Assembly: GCF_041053105.1 (NCBI RefSeq)
Contig: NZ_CP163444.1
Coordinates: forward strand, 992,001-1,056,000
From: Streptomyces sp. R44
GTDB lineage: Bacteria; Actinomycetota; Actinomycetes; Streptomycetales; Streptomycetaceae
Direction of reading: 5' to 3'
DNA: 64,000 nt
Part shown: positions 1 to 7,629 of the stretch, piece after piece
Position numbering within the stretch: position 1 is the stretch's first letter
Layout of the letters: every line of letters begins with the position of its first letter
The notes under the pieces: generated by a model
The model's input: the letters and a program-made list of their open reading frames with translations, nothing else
What the model was told of the DNA's origin: nothing
Database searches by the model: none
Translations under genes and position numbers: made by a program

Positions 1-429
1 ACCGGGCCCGGCCATCTGGTGCGCGCCCTGTGCGAGGGCGTCGCCGCCCAGGTCGTGGAGCTGGCCGCGGCCACCGCCGCGGACCGGGGGGCGCCGCTGA
101 CGGCGCTGCGCGCCGACGGCGGGCTCACCCGTTCGGCCCTGCTCATGCAGACCCAGGCCGATCTGCTGCAACTCCCCGTCGAGGTCGCCTCGTTGCCGGA
201 CGCCACGGCCCTCGGGGTCGGCGCGGCCGCCCGGCTCGGCCACCACCCGGGGCTCACCCTCCGCGAGGCCGTACCGGAGTGGAAGCCGTCGGCCGTGTAC
301 GAGCCCCGGATCTCGGCCGACGAGGCGGCGGAACGCCTGGGACGCTTCCGTACGGAGGTGGCGGCGCTGGTGGAGCGGTCGGGAGGCGCGGCCCGCGCGG
401 GGGACGACGCCGGCGGCGGGGCCGCATGA
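1..429 (+). CDS. glpK: Glycerol kinase, C-terminal fragment
   Basis: This is the last 142 codons of an FGGY-family carbohydrate kinase; the reading frame is open at the first base, so the gene begins outside the window. The segment with residues DGGLTRS followed by QTQADLLQLPVEV matches the C-terminal actin-like domain of glycerol kinases, which phosphorylate glycerol to sn-glycerol 3-phosphate with ATP in the cytoplasm. The stop overlaps the next start (ATGA), and that gene encodes a glycerol-3-phosphate dehydrogenase-like flavoprotein, which supports glycerol rather than another sugar as substrate. Other FGGY kinases (xylulose, gluconate) cannot be fully excluded because the N-terminal half is missing. 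Confidence 0.85.
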   Translation, partial: TGPGHLVRALCEGVAAQVVELAAATAADRGAPLTALRADGGLTRSALLMQTQADLLQLPVEVASLPDATALGVGAAARLGHHPGLTLREAVPEWKPSAVYEPRISADEAAERLGRFRTEVAALVERSGGAARAGDDAGGGAA

Positions 430-1850
430 GCGTCACGCGGACCGGGCCGCTCCCCGCCGGGGAGGCCGCGGAGTACGACGTCGTGGTCGTCGGCGCGGGG
501 GTCGTCGGTTCCGCGATCGCCCGCGCCCTGGCCCGTCACCCGCTGCGCATCGCGCTCGTGGAGGCGGCCGACGACGTCGGCGACGGCACCTCGAAGGCCA
601 ACACGGCGATCCTCCACACCGGTTTCGACGCCGCGCCCGGCACCCTGGAGGCCCGCCTCGTGCGCGAGGGACACCGGCTGCTCACCGCGTACGCGCGCGA
701 GGCCGGCATCCCCGTGGAGCCGCTGGGCGCGCTGCTCGTCGCCTGGAACGAGGAACAACGGGCGACGCTCCCCCGCCTCGCGGAGAAGGCCGAGCGCAAC
801 GGCCACCGCACCACCCGCCTCCTGACGCCCACCGAACTCGCCGCTCGTGAACCGCACGTGGGGCCGGGCGCCCTGGGTGCGCTGGAAGTGCCGGGCGAGT
901 CGGTGATCTGCCCGTGGACGACCACCCTCGCGTACGCCACGCAGGCCGTCCGCTCCGGGGTGGACCTGCATCTCGACTGCCGGGTGGAGAAGGTGCGTCC
1001 GGGCGATCCGTACCACCGGCTCGTCACCCGGCGCGGGGTGCTCCGGGCCCGCCACCTCGTCAACGCCTGCGGTCTGCACGCGGACGCCTTCGACGCGCTC
1101 GTCGGCCGGGAGGACTTCACCGTCACCCCGCGCCGGGGCCAGCTGCTCGTCTTCGACAAGTTCGCCCGCGACCTCGTCCGCCACATCCTGCTGCCCGTAC
1201 CCGGGCCGCTCGGCAAGGGCGTGCTCATCTCGCCGACGGTGTACGGGAACGTCATGCTCGGGCCCACCGCCGAGGACCTGGACGACAAGACCGCCACGGG
1301 CACCACGGAGGAGGGGCTCGCCGGCCTGCGCGAACAGGGCGGCCGGATCCTCCCCGCGCTGCTCGACGAGGAGGTCACCGCCGTCTACGCGGGGCTGCGG
1401 GCCGCCACCGGCCAGGAGGACTACCGGATCGCCGCCCATCCGGAGCTGCGGTACGTGACGGTGGGCGGGATCCGCTCCACCGGGCTCACCGCCTCCCTGG
1501 CCATCGCCGAGCACGTCCTCGGCCTCCTCGCGGACTGCGGCCTCGATCCGGGGCCGGCCCGTCCGCTCGCCCCGGTCCGGATGCCGAACCTCGGCGAGTC
1601 CTTCCCCCGCCCGTACCGCGACGCCGGACTCATCGCGCGGGACCCGGAGTTCGGGTCGATCGTCTGTCACTGCGAGCGGGTCACCCGGGGCGAGATCCGG
1701 GCCGCGCTCGCCTCCACGATCCCGCCCGGCGGCCTCGACGGGCTGCGGCGCAGGACGCGCGCCCGCGGCGGCCGCTGCCAGGGGAACCACTGCGGCGCCG
1801 AGGTGCGGGCCCTGTTCGAGGAGCGACCGTACGGGGAGGGGGCACGGTGA
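426..1850 (+). CDS. FAD-dependent glycerol-3-phosphate dehydrogenase-like oxidoreductase with BFD-type [2Fe-2S] domain
   Basis: A 474-residue flavoprotein. Near the N-terminus VVVVGAGVVGSAIARAL is a Rossmann FAD-binding motif, and the body fits the DAO/GlpA fold. The C-terminus carries a BFD-like cluster-binding domain with cysteines in CHC and CxxxxC spacing (VCHCERV and RCQGNHC), as in GlpA-type dehydrogenases. It probably oxidises glycerol 3-phosphate to dihydroxyacetone phosphate. The ATG overlaps the kinase stop, and its own stop overlaps the next GTG, so the three genes look translationally coupled. I see no GlpC-like membrane anchor nearby, so the electron acceptor is unknown. Confidence 0.85.
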   Translation: MSVTRTGPLPAGEAAEYDVVVVGAGVVGSAIARALARHPLRIALVEAADDVGDGTSKANTAILHTGFDAAPGTLEARLVREGHRLLTAYAREAGIPVEPLGALLVAWNEEQRATLPRLAEKAERNGHRTTRLLTPTELAAREPHVGPGALGALEVPGESVICPWTTTLAYATQAVRSGVDLHLDCRVEKVRPGDPYHRLVTRRGVLRARHLVNACGLHADAFDALVGREDFTVTPRRGQLLVFDKFARDLVRHILLPVPGPLGKGVLISPTVYGNVMLGPTAEDLDDKTATGTTEEGLAGLREQGGRILPALLDEEVTAVYAGLRAATGQEDYRIAAHPELRYVTVGGIRSTGLTASLAIAEHVLGLLADCGLDPGPARPLAPVRMPNLGESFPRPYRDAGLIARDPEFGSIVCHCERVTRGEIRAALASTIPPGGLDGLRRRTRARGGRCQGNHCGAEVRALFEERPYGEGAR

Positions 1851-3052
1851 ACCGAACGGTCGACGTCCTCGTCGTGGGCGCGGGACCCGCCGGGCTCGCC
1901 GCGGCCGCCCGGCTCGCGGCGGCCGGTGCGGGCCGCGTCGAGGTCCTGGAGCGGGAGGCGACGGCGGGCGGGGTGCCGCGCCACTGCTCCCGGCCGGGGT
2001 TCGGCGCGGACGCCCGCGGGCGCGCCCTGGACGGCCCGGCGTACGCGCGGCGCGCGCTGCGGGAGGCCCTGCGGGCGGGCGCGGTCGTCCGCACCGGCGT
2101 CTCGGCCACCGGCTGGGCGGGGCCCCTCACCCTGGACGTCACCGCCCCGACCGGCCTCGAACGCGTCCGGGCCCGGGCGGTGGTCCTCGCCACGGGGGCC
2201 CGCGAACGGCCCCGCAGCGCCCGGCTCGTGCCGGGCACACGGCCCGCCGGAGTGCTGACCACGGGCGAACTCCAGCGGACCCTCGCGCGGTTCGGGCCGC
2301 GCCGGGAGTCCGTCGGGCGGCGGGCGGTGGTCGTCGGCGGCGACCCGGTGGCCCGGGGCGCGGTGCGGACGCTGCGGGCGGCGGGGGTGGCGGTGACGGC
2401 CGTCGTCACCGGTCCGCCCTCCCCCGCGGTCGCCTTCGCGGGGGTCCCGGTCCTCGTCGGCACGGTCGTGACGGAGCTGCTCGGACGCGGCCGGCTGACC
2501 GGGGTCGCGGTGCGGGGCCCGGACGGGCGGACGGCCGTGCTGCGCTGCGACACGGTGGTCTTCTCCGGCGACTGGATCCCGGAGCACGAGCTCGTCCGTG
2601 CCCGCGGCCTCCCCCTCGCCCCGGGCACCCGGGGCCCCGTGACGGACCATGGCTACCGCACCACCGAGCCCGGGGTCTTCGCCGTCGGCAATCTGCTGCG
2701 CGGCGTGGAGCCCGCGCTCGTGGCCGCCGCCGAGGGGCGCGCGGCGGCGCGGGCGGTGCTCGAACGGCTCGGCGGCGCTCCCTGGCCGGCCGCCGGGGTG
2801 CCCGTGACGGCGACGGCCCCGCTGCGGTGGGTGACGCCCGGTCTCCTCGGCCCGGAGACCGGCCCCTTGCTCCTCCGTCCGGAACGGCGGCTCGTGCGGC
2901 CGGTCCTGACCGTCGCCCAGAACGGCGTCACGCTGCGGCGGGAGCGGCTGGGCGGGACGCTCGTCCCGTGGCGGTCGGTGCGGCTCGGGGAGCAGTGGAC
3001 CGCCGGCCTGGACCCGGCGGGCGGACCGGTGACGGTCGACGCCGAGGAGTAG
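1847..3052 (+). CDS. NAD(P)/FAD-dependent oxidoreductase (second flavoprotein of the glycerol operon)
   Basis: A 401-residue pyridine nucleotide-disulfide-like oxidoreductase starting at GTG within the previous stop (GTGA). The first dinucleotide fold is clear (VLVVGAGPAGLAAAARL) and ATGAR is the usual second FAD contact. The second fold is degenerate: VVVGGDPVARGA replaces the normal GxGxxA/G signature, so NAD(P)H binding may be weakened. It lacks the redox-active CxxC of disulfide reductases. GAVRTLRAAG and the EPGVFAVGNLLRG segment resemble flavoproteins paired with BFD-containing dehydrogenases, for example HcnB or the small subunits of amino-acid and opine oxidases. It is likely the partner subunit of the preceding enzyme. 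Confidence 0.8.
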   Translation: MNRTVDVLVVGAGPAGLAAAARLAAAGAGRVEVLEREATAGGVPRHCSRPGFGADARGRALDGPAYARRALREALRAGAVVRTGVSATGWAGPLTLDVTAPTGLERVRARAVVLATGARERPRSARLVPGTRPAGVLTTGELQRTLARFGPRRESVGRRAVVVGGDPVARGAVRTLRAAGVAVTAVVTGPPSPAVAFAGVPVLVGTVVTELLGRGRLTGVAVRGPDGRTAVLRCDTVVFSGDWIPEHELVRARGLPLAPGTRGPVTDHGYRTTEPGVFAVGNLLRGVEPALVAAAEGRAAARAVLERLGGAPWPAAGVPVTATAPLRWVTPGLLGPETGPLLLRPERRLVRPVLTVAQNGVTLRRERLGGTLVPWRSVRLGEQWTAGLDPAGGPVTVDAEE

Positions 3053-3112
3053 CGGCGGGACCACGCGCGCGGGGGGCTGCGGCGGCCGGGCCCTTCGGAC
3101 ACACTGGTGCGC

Positions 3113-3589
3113 ATGCCGGACAAGCGCAGCGCGGGTCTTCTGGTCTTCCGCCGTACGACCGACGGTGGCGTCGAGGTCCTCATCGGTCACATGGGCGGGC
3201 CCTTCTGGGCCTCCCGCGAGGAGTCGGCCTGGTCGATCCCCAAGGGGGAGTACGAACCCGACGAGGCTCCCGAGGCCGCCGCCGCCCGGGAGTTCCTGGA
3301 GGAGCTGGGTCTCCCGGCCCCGGACGGCGAGTGGTTCGCCCTCGGCGAGTCCCGCCAGCGGAACGGAAAGCTCGTCACCGTGTGGGCCGTCGAGGGCGAT
3401 CTCGACCCGGCCGAGGTGGTGCCGGGGACCTTCGTCATGGAGTGGCCGCCCCGGTCCGGGATCCGGGAGGAGTTCCCGGAGATCGACCGGGTCGGCTGGT
3501 TCGCCCCGGAGGCCGCCGCTCCGCTGCTCGTCTCCGGCCAGCGGGTCTTCCTTGAACGGCTGTCGGACCACCTCGACGGGCGGGCCTGA
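3113..3589 (+). CDS. NUDIX hydrolase
   Basis: A 158-residue protein with an intact Nudix box, G-x5-E-x7-REFLEELG, around residues 45-67; these residues bind the divalent metal and catalyse hydrolysis of a nucleoside diphosphate linked to another moiety. The substrate cannot be read from sequence. The N-terminal SAGLLVFRR strand is typical of the ADP-ribose/diadenosine type. ATG at 3113 was preferred over an in-frame GTG two codons upstream because it begins at the family's usual point; neither has a strong Shine-Dalgarno sequence. It stands alone after the glycerol operon, with a 60-base gap on each side. Confidence 0.85.
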   Translation: MPDKRSAGLLVFRRTTDGGVEVLIGHMGGPFWASREESAWSIPKGEYEPDEAPEAAAAREFLEELGLPAPDGEWFALGESRQRNGKLVTVWAVEGDLDPAEVVPGTFVMEWPPRSGIREEFPEIDRVGWFAPEAAAPLLVSGQRVFLERLSDHLDGRA

Positions 3590-3651
3590 GCCCGATTGTC
3601 AGACCCGTACGAGAGGGTGGTGAGCGCCGAACTGTCGAGAGGGAGCCCGAC

Positions 3652-3897
3652 ATGACCACGATCACCGCCAGCGAGCGCGCGGCCGCCCAGGCGTACCTGC
3701 GGCTGCTCGAATCCACTCAGGCCGTGCTGACCGACCCGCAGCTCGCCCCGTACGCCGGGGTGATGCTCACCCATCCGATGGCGGAGGCGGACGAGGCGCT
3801 GCGCGCCGCGGGTCTCGCGGGGAACGAGGACCGGCTGCTGCGCCTCGTCTCCTCCCTGCGCGCCTCCCCCGCGACCGCCTGGGGGCGCACCGGTTGA
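3652..3897 (+). CDS. Small conserved hypothetical protein
   Basis: An 81-residue, Ala- and Leu-rich, probably all-helical soluble protein that I do not recognise. GAGAGGGAG lies 6 bases before the ATG, and third positions are almost all G or C, both of which support translation. There is no signal peptide or membrane segment. It converges with the P450 gene across a 22-bp perfect palindrome that can act as terminator for both. Confidence 0.65.
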   Translation: MTTITASERAAAQAYLRLLESTQAVLTDPQLAPYAGVMLTHPMAEADEALRAAGLAGNEDRLLRLVSSLRASPATAWGRTG

Positions 3898-3916
3898 CGC
3901 GGCGGGCCCCCGGGGC

Positions 3917-3938
3917 CGGCCCCCGGGCCCGGGGGCCG
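3917..3938. terminator. Palindromic bidirectional terminator candidate
   Basis: A perfect 22-bp G/C palindrome lies between the convergent small hypothetical gene and the P450 gene. There is no T-tract, as is usual for Streptomyces terminators. Confidence 0.5.
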
Positions 3939-3957
3939 CTCTTCGGCGCCGGTGGCG

Positions 3958-5214
3958 TCAGACGCCCGGGCGGACGGGGAGGGCCCGGACGCTGTTGCCG
4001 ACGAAGCCGGAGTGACGGGTCAGCTCGGTCTCCGGGACCGCCAGGTCCAGGTCGGGGAAGCGGGTGAAGAGCGCCTCCAGGGCGATCGCGGCCTCCATCC
4101 GGGCGAGCGGGGCGCCCAGGCAGTAGTGGGGGCCGTGCCCCAGCGAGAGGTGCTTCACCGTCGCGGCGCGGGTGATGTCGAAGCGGTCGGCGTCCGGGCC
4201 GTGGACCTTCGTGTCGCGGCCCGCCGCCGAGTATCCGGCGAGGACGGGGGTGCCCTTCGGGATGACCGTGCCGTCGACCGTCAGGTCGCGGGTGGGGTAG
4301 CGGAAGGGGAAGTAGCTGACCGGGCTGTCCCAGCGGAGGGTCTCCTCCACCACGTCGGCCCAGTCGGCGCGGCCCTCGGTGACCAGGGCCAGCTGGTCGC
4401 GGTGGGCGCAGAGCGCCCGGACCGCGTTGGTGACGAGGTTCAGGGTGGTCTCGTGGCCCGCGATGATCATCAGGAGCAGGGTGCCGATGAGCTCTGGCTG
4501 GCTGAGCCGGTCGCCGCCCTCGTCACGGGCGGCGATGAGGGCGCTGGTGAGGTCGTCGCCGGGGGCGGCGGCCTTGGCGGCGGCGATGGAGGCCAGGAGC
4601 TCGACGAGTTCGCGGTTGGCGGCGACCGCCCGGGCGGGCTCGGTGTCGGTGGCGACGACCAGGCTGGAGAGGTGGTGCAGCCGGTCCTGGTGCGCCGGGT
4701 CGACGCCGAGGAGTTCGCAGATGACGCCGAGGGGCAGCGGAAGCGCGTAGTGGCGGCGGAGATCGGCGACGCCGTCGCCGGCGCGGGCGGCCTCGGCGAG
4801 TCCGTCGAGGAGTCCGGCGGTGACCGTCTCGACGCGCGGGCGGAGCTCCTCGACCCGGCGGGCGGTGAAGGCGCTGCTGACCAGGGTGCGCAGCCGGCGG
4901 TGGTCGGCTCCGTCGGCGGTGATCATGCCGGGCACGGTGGCGAAGGTCAGCAGCGGCCAGCCCTCGGGTATGCGGCCCTCGGCGAGGGCGGTGAAGTGCT
5001 GGGGTCCCTTGGCGACGTCGGGGTGCGAGAGGAAGTCGCGGAGCGCGTCGTGGCCGAGCACCGCCATGCCCTCGATCTCGCCGGGCAGGACCACCGGGGC
5101 CACCGCGCCCTCGGCGAGCAGCCGGGCGTTCGCCGCGTGCGGGCAGCCGCCCGCGGGGTCCATGCGGTACGGCGGGCGGCCGGCGGCGGGGGTGGTGGTG
5201 TGCGGTGTGTTCAA
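3958..5214 (-). CDS. Cytochrome P450
   Basis: A 418-residue bacterial class I P450. The I-helix oxygen-binding motif is AGHETT, the ExxR motif is EETLR, and the haem ligand loop is LGHGPHYCLGAPLAR, all intact. The short PHAAN-rich N-terminus lacks a membrane anchor, so it is a soluble monooxygenase needing separate ferredoxin partners, which are not encoded here. I chose TTG at 5214 because AGGAG sits 7 bases upstream; an in-frame ATG 17 codons later (5163) has no such signal. The frame stays open far upstream into the next gene, but that is G+C-bias read-through. Substrate unknown; there is no biosynthetic cluster around it. Confidence 0.93.
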   Translation of the reverse strand: MNTPHTTTPAAGRPPYRMDPAGGCPHAANARLLAEGAVAPVVLPGEIEGMAVLGHDALRDFLSHPDVAKGPQHFTALAEGRIPEGWPLLTFATVPGMITADGADHRRLRTLVSSAFTARRVEELRPRVETVTAGLLDGLAEAARAGDGVADLRRHYALPLPLGVICELLGVDPAHQDRLHHLSSLVVATDTEPARAVAANRELVELLASIAAAKAAAPGDDLTSALIAARDEGGDRLSQPELIGTLLLMIIAGHETTLNLVTNAVRALCAHRDQLALVTEGRADWADVVEETLRWDSPVSYFPFRYPTRDLTVDGTVIPKGTPVLAGYSAAGRDTKVHGPDADRFDITRAATVKHLSLGHGPHYCLGAPLARMEAAIALEALFTRFPDLDLAVPETELTRHSGFVGNSVRALPVRPGV

Positions 5215-5366
5215 GGAAGGGCTCCTGACTGCGGATGCGGGCCGTCGCGGACACGTGCGGGCTCTGTGCGGGCCCTGGCAGGCCCGTGCGGGCCGTTGAC
5301 GGCCGTTGGGGGGCCGCTGCGGGCCCCTGCCGGCCGTTTCGGCACGTGAGTGGTCAGATCCTACGG
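5215..5366. other. G+C-rich spacer with degenerate short repeats upstream of the P450 gene
   Basis: About 150 bases between the P450 start and the stop of the RCK gene. On the plus strand variants of GTGCGGGCC and GGCCGTT recur several times between 5235 and 5340. I see no clear promoter hexamers; it probably carries the P450 promoter. Confidence 0.3.
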
Positions 5367-7424
5367 TCAACCCCGCTCCGTTCGTACGGAGTTGTCCGGC
5401 GCTCTGCGCTCGTCCCGGCCGCCGCGGCCGAGGAGTTCGGCGAGGCCGCGGCGGGTGGCGGCCACCACGACCCGGTCCCCGACCCCGAGCAGCCGCTCCG
5501 GCCGCAGGCGCCAGCCCTCGCCGGAGCCGGCCGCGCGTCCGTCGAGGGCGATGACCCGCCAGGCGCCCGGGCGGAAGGCCTCGGCGACCGTGCGGCCGTC
5601 CAGGAGCGGGTGGTCGGCGACGTCCACGGCGGCGAAGAGGAGGACCCGGCGCTCGACGGGAACGGCGCCGAAGACCTGGCGGCCCATCATGGCGCCCGCG
5701 AAGGCCGGTGCGGCGAGGTGGGAGACGCTGCGGCTCCGGGTGAGGGCCCCGGGGTGGGCGGTGCGCAGGGTGCGGAAGACGGCGGTGGCGAAGTCGTCGT
5801 CGTACAGGCGCAGCACGACCCGCAGGTCGGGCGTGACGGCTCGGGCGGAGAGCGCGGCCTCCAGGTTGGTGATGTCCACGCTGGTCAGGGCGAGGAGCGC
5901 GTGGGCGCGGTGGATGCGGGCCGCCTCCAGGACGCCTTCCTCGGTGACGTCGCCGATGACGGTGGGGACGCGCAGCCGGCGGGCGACCGCGATGCCCCGG
6001 GCCTCCGGGTCGGATTCGACGCACACCACCGGGATGTTCAGTCGGCGGAGCCGGGCGAGGACGCGGGTGCCGACCTTGCCGAGCCCGAGGAGGACGACGT
6101 GGCCGGAGAGTCCGCGCGGCGGACGGCGCAGGGTGGTCGCGGTGCGGAAGGTGCCGAGGCCTTCGAGGAGGGCGGCGACGATCACCGGCAGCAGGAGCAG
6201 GCCGACGAACCCGGCGAGGATCTGGAGCAGCTGGCGGCTGGTCGGTTCGCCGACGGCCGGGTCGCCGATGGCGAAGATGTCGAGGAGCGTCAGATAGGCG
6301 GCGTGCAGCGGGTGGTCGCCTGTGGTGAAGGTGGAGGCGAGGGCGAGCGCCAGGACGGCGGCGACGGCGCCCGCGAGGGACCAGCGCAGCCGGCGGGAGA
6401 AGAGCGAGGCGACGGGCAGCGCGGAGGCGGCGAGCCGGCCCGCCGGCAGGGCCGGGCCCGCCGGGGTGACCGCTTCGAGGGTGACGGCGGCCCGTCCGGT
6501 GGCGGCGGCCACCGTCCGGTCGTCCGGCAGGAGCCGCGGGCCCGCGTCCCCGCTGTGCTCGGAGCCCTCGCAGCCGGCGGGGTCGCCGGCGGTGGCGGAG
6601 AGCAGGGCGAGCGTGCAGAGCCCGGGGTCGGGTGCCTGGCCCGCGACGGGCGGCCGGTCGACGGCGTGCAGCAGCAGTCCCCCGGCCTGGACCACCTTGC
6701 TGGTGCCCGCGACGGCGGCCGCGGCCAGGCCGGGGGCGGCGGTGTCGACGTCGGACAGGACCGTGGTGGCGGCGTCGAGCTTCTCGGGATCGAGACCGGG
6801 TTCGGCGACGGCCGCGGCCTGGTCGAGGAGCGTTTCCAGGTGCTGGCCGAGCTTGCGGTTGTAGAGCCGGATCACCAGGCGGAGCCGGGGGTTGAGGCGG
6901 CGGGCGGTGAGCGCGGCCCGGATGTTGGTCTCGTCGTCCTCGTGGACGAGGGCGAGGGCTGAGGCGCGCTCCGCCCCGGCGTCCCTCAGGGCCCGGTCGT
7001 CCGCCTCCGCCGACTCGACGACCCGCAGGGTGCCGGTCGGTTCGGCGCCGTCCTCCGAGGGCGCCGCCGGAGCTCCGGTCCCGGTGGTGCGGGTGACGGC
7101 GGCGGTGACCCGCCCGAAGAGGGCGAGGGCCCGGCCGGTGCGGCCGGCGGGTGTGCGGGGTGTGTCGGGCAGCGCCGGCACCAGGAGGGTGACCTGCTCC
7201 CCGTACACCTCGTGGAGCTCGCGCGCGAGGCGGTGGGCGAGGGCGTCGTCGCCACACACGATCATGTGCCCGACGGGGGCCGTGCGGGACTGCCGGTCGG
7301 TCCGGAGCGCGGGCGCGCCGAAGGGACCGGCGGGGCCGGGAACGGACCGGGCCGCCGGCTCGGCGGGGGCCGCGGCGGGGGTCCCGTCCGGAACGGCGTT
7401 GCTCTGATGCGGGTATGAGGGCAC
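5367..7424 (-). CDS. Double-RCK (TrkA-N) membrane protein with non-canonical pore segment
   Basis: A roughly 685-residue protein with two RCK/TrkA-N NAD-binding regions flanking a short membrane portion. The N-terminal region begins at HMIVCGDDALAHRLA, and the second carries GHVVLLGLGKVGTRVLARL. Between them lie one hydrophobic helix (SLAGAVAAVLALALAS), a re-entrant-like stretch and a second helix (GFVGLLLLPVIVAALL), the 2-TM arrangement of potassium-channel and CASTOR/POLLUX-like proteins. Where a selectivity filter TVGYGD would be expected the sequence reads FAIGDPA, so ion selectivity is doubtful. The GTG start at 7424 is tentative: no good Shine-Dalgarno is visible and the first 45 residues are Pro/Ala-rich. 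Confidence 0.75.
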   Translation of the reverse strand: MPSYPHQSNAVPDGTPAAAPAEPAARSVPGPAGPFGAPALRTDRQSRTAPVGHMIVCGDDALAHRLARELHEVYGEQVTLLVPALPDTPRTPAGRTGRALALFGRVTAAVTRTTGTGAPAAPSEDGAEPTGTLRVVESAEADDRALRDAGAERASALALVHEDDETNIRAALTARRLNPRLRLVIRLYNRKLGQHLETLLDQAAAVAEPGLDPEKLDAATTVLSDVDTAAPGLAAAAVAGTSKVVQAGGLLLHAVDRPPVAGQAPDPGLCTLALLSATAGDPAGCEGSEHSGDAGPRLLPDDRTVAAATGRAAVTLEAVTPAGPALPAGRLAASALPVASLFSRRLRWSLAGAVAAVLALALASTFTTGDHPLHAAYLTLLDIFAIGDPAVGEPTSRQLLQILAGFVGLLLLPVIVAALLEGLGTFRTATTLRRPPRGLSGHVVLLGLGKVGTRVLARLRRLNIPVVCVESDPEARGIAVARRLRVPTVIGDVTEEGVLEAARIHRAHALLALTSVDITNLEAALSARAVTPDLRVVLRLYDDDFATAVFRTLRTAHPGALTRSRSVSHLAAPAFAGAMMGRQVFGAVPVERRVLLFAAVDVADHPLLDGRTVAEAFRPGAWRVIALDGRAAGSGEGWRLRPERLLGVGDRVVVAATRRGLAELLGRGGRDERRAPDNSVRTERG

Positions 7425-7432
7425 GTCACAAG

Positions 7433-7520
7433 GATGCCCTGCGCCACCGACAGCGGGTCCGGCCCCGCTCGGCGGTGATGCCGAGCGCCACCGACAGCGG
7501 GTCCGCACCCGCTCGACGGG
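7433..7520. repeat. Two-copy 44-bp tandem repeat
   Basis: Copies at 7433-7476 and 7477-7520 differ at only a few bases; the inner 21 bases (7441-7461 and 7485-7505) are identical. They lie in the divergent promoter region between the RCK gene and the carboxypeptidase gene, so they could hold duplicated regulator sites. Confidence 0.8.
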
Positions 7521-7629
7521 GCGGGCACCACCCGGGCGGACGCACGACGCGCCGCCGAACGCCACACCCGCTACGCCGGTCGGCGCACTTCGATCTGCGG
7601 GGTCCGCACCTCCTTCCTACGGTGGCTGA

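Noticed and set aside
3958..7257. An open minus-strand frame of about 1100 codons that would join the P450 to an upstream domain.
   Set aside because: The upstream part is an Arg/Pro-rich out-of-frame shadow of the RCK gene, and a TTG with good ribosome site starts the P450 itself.
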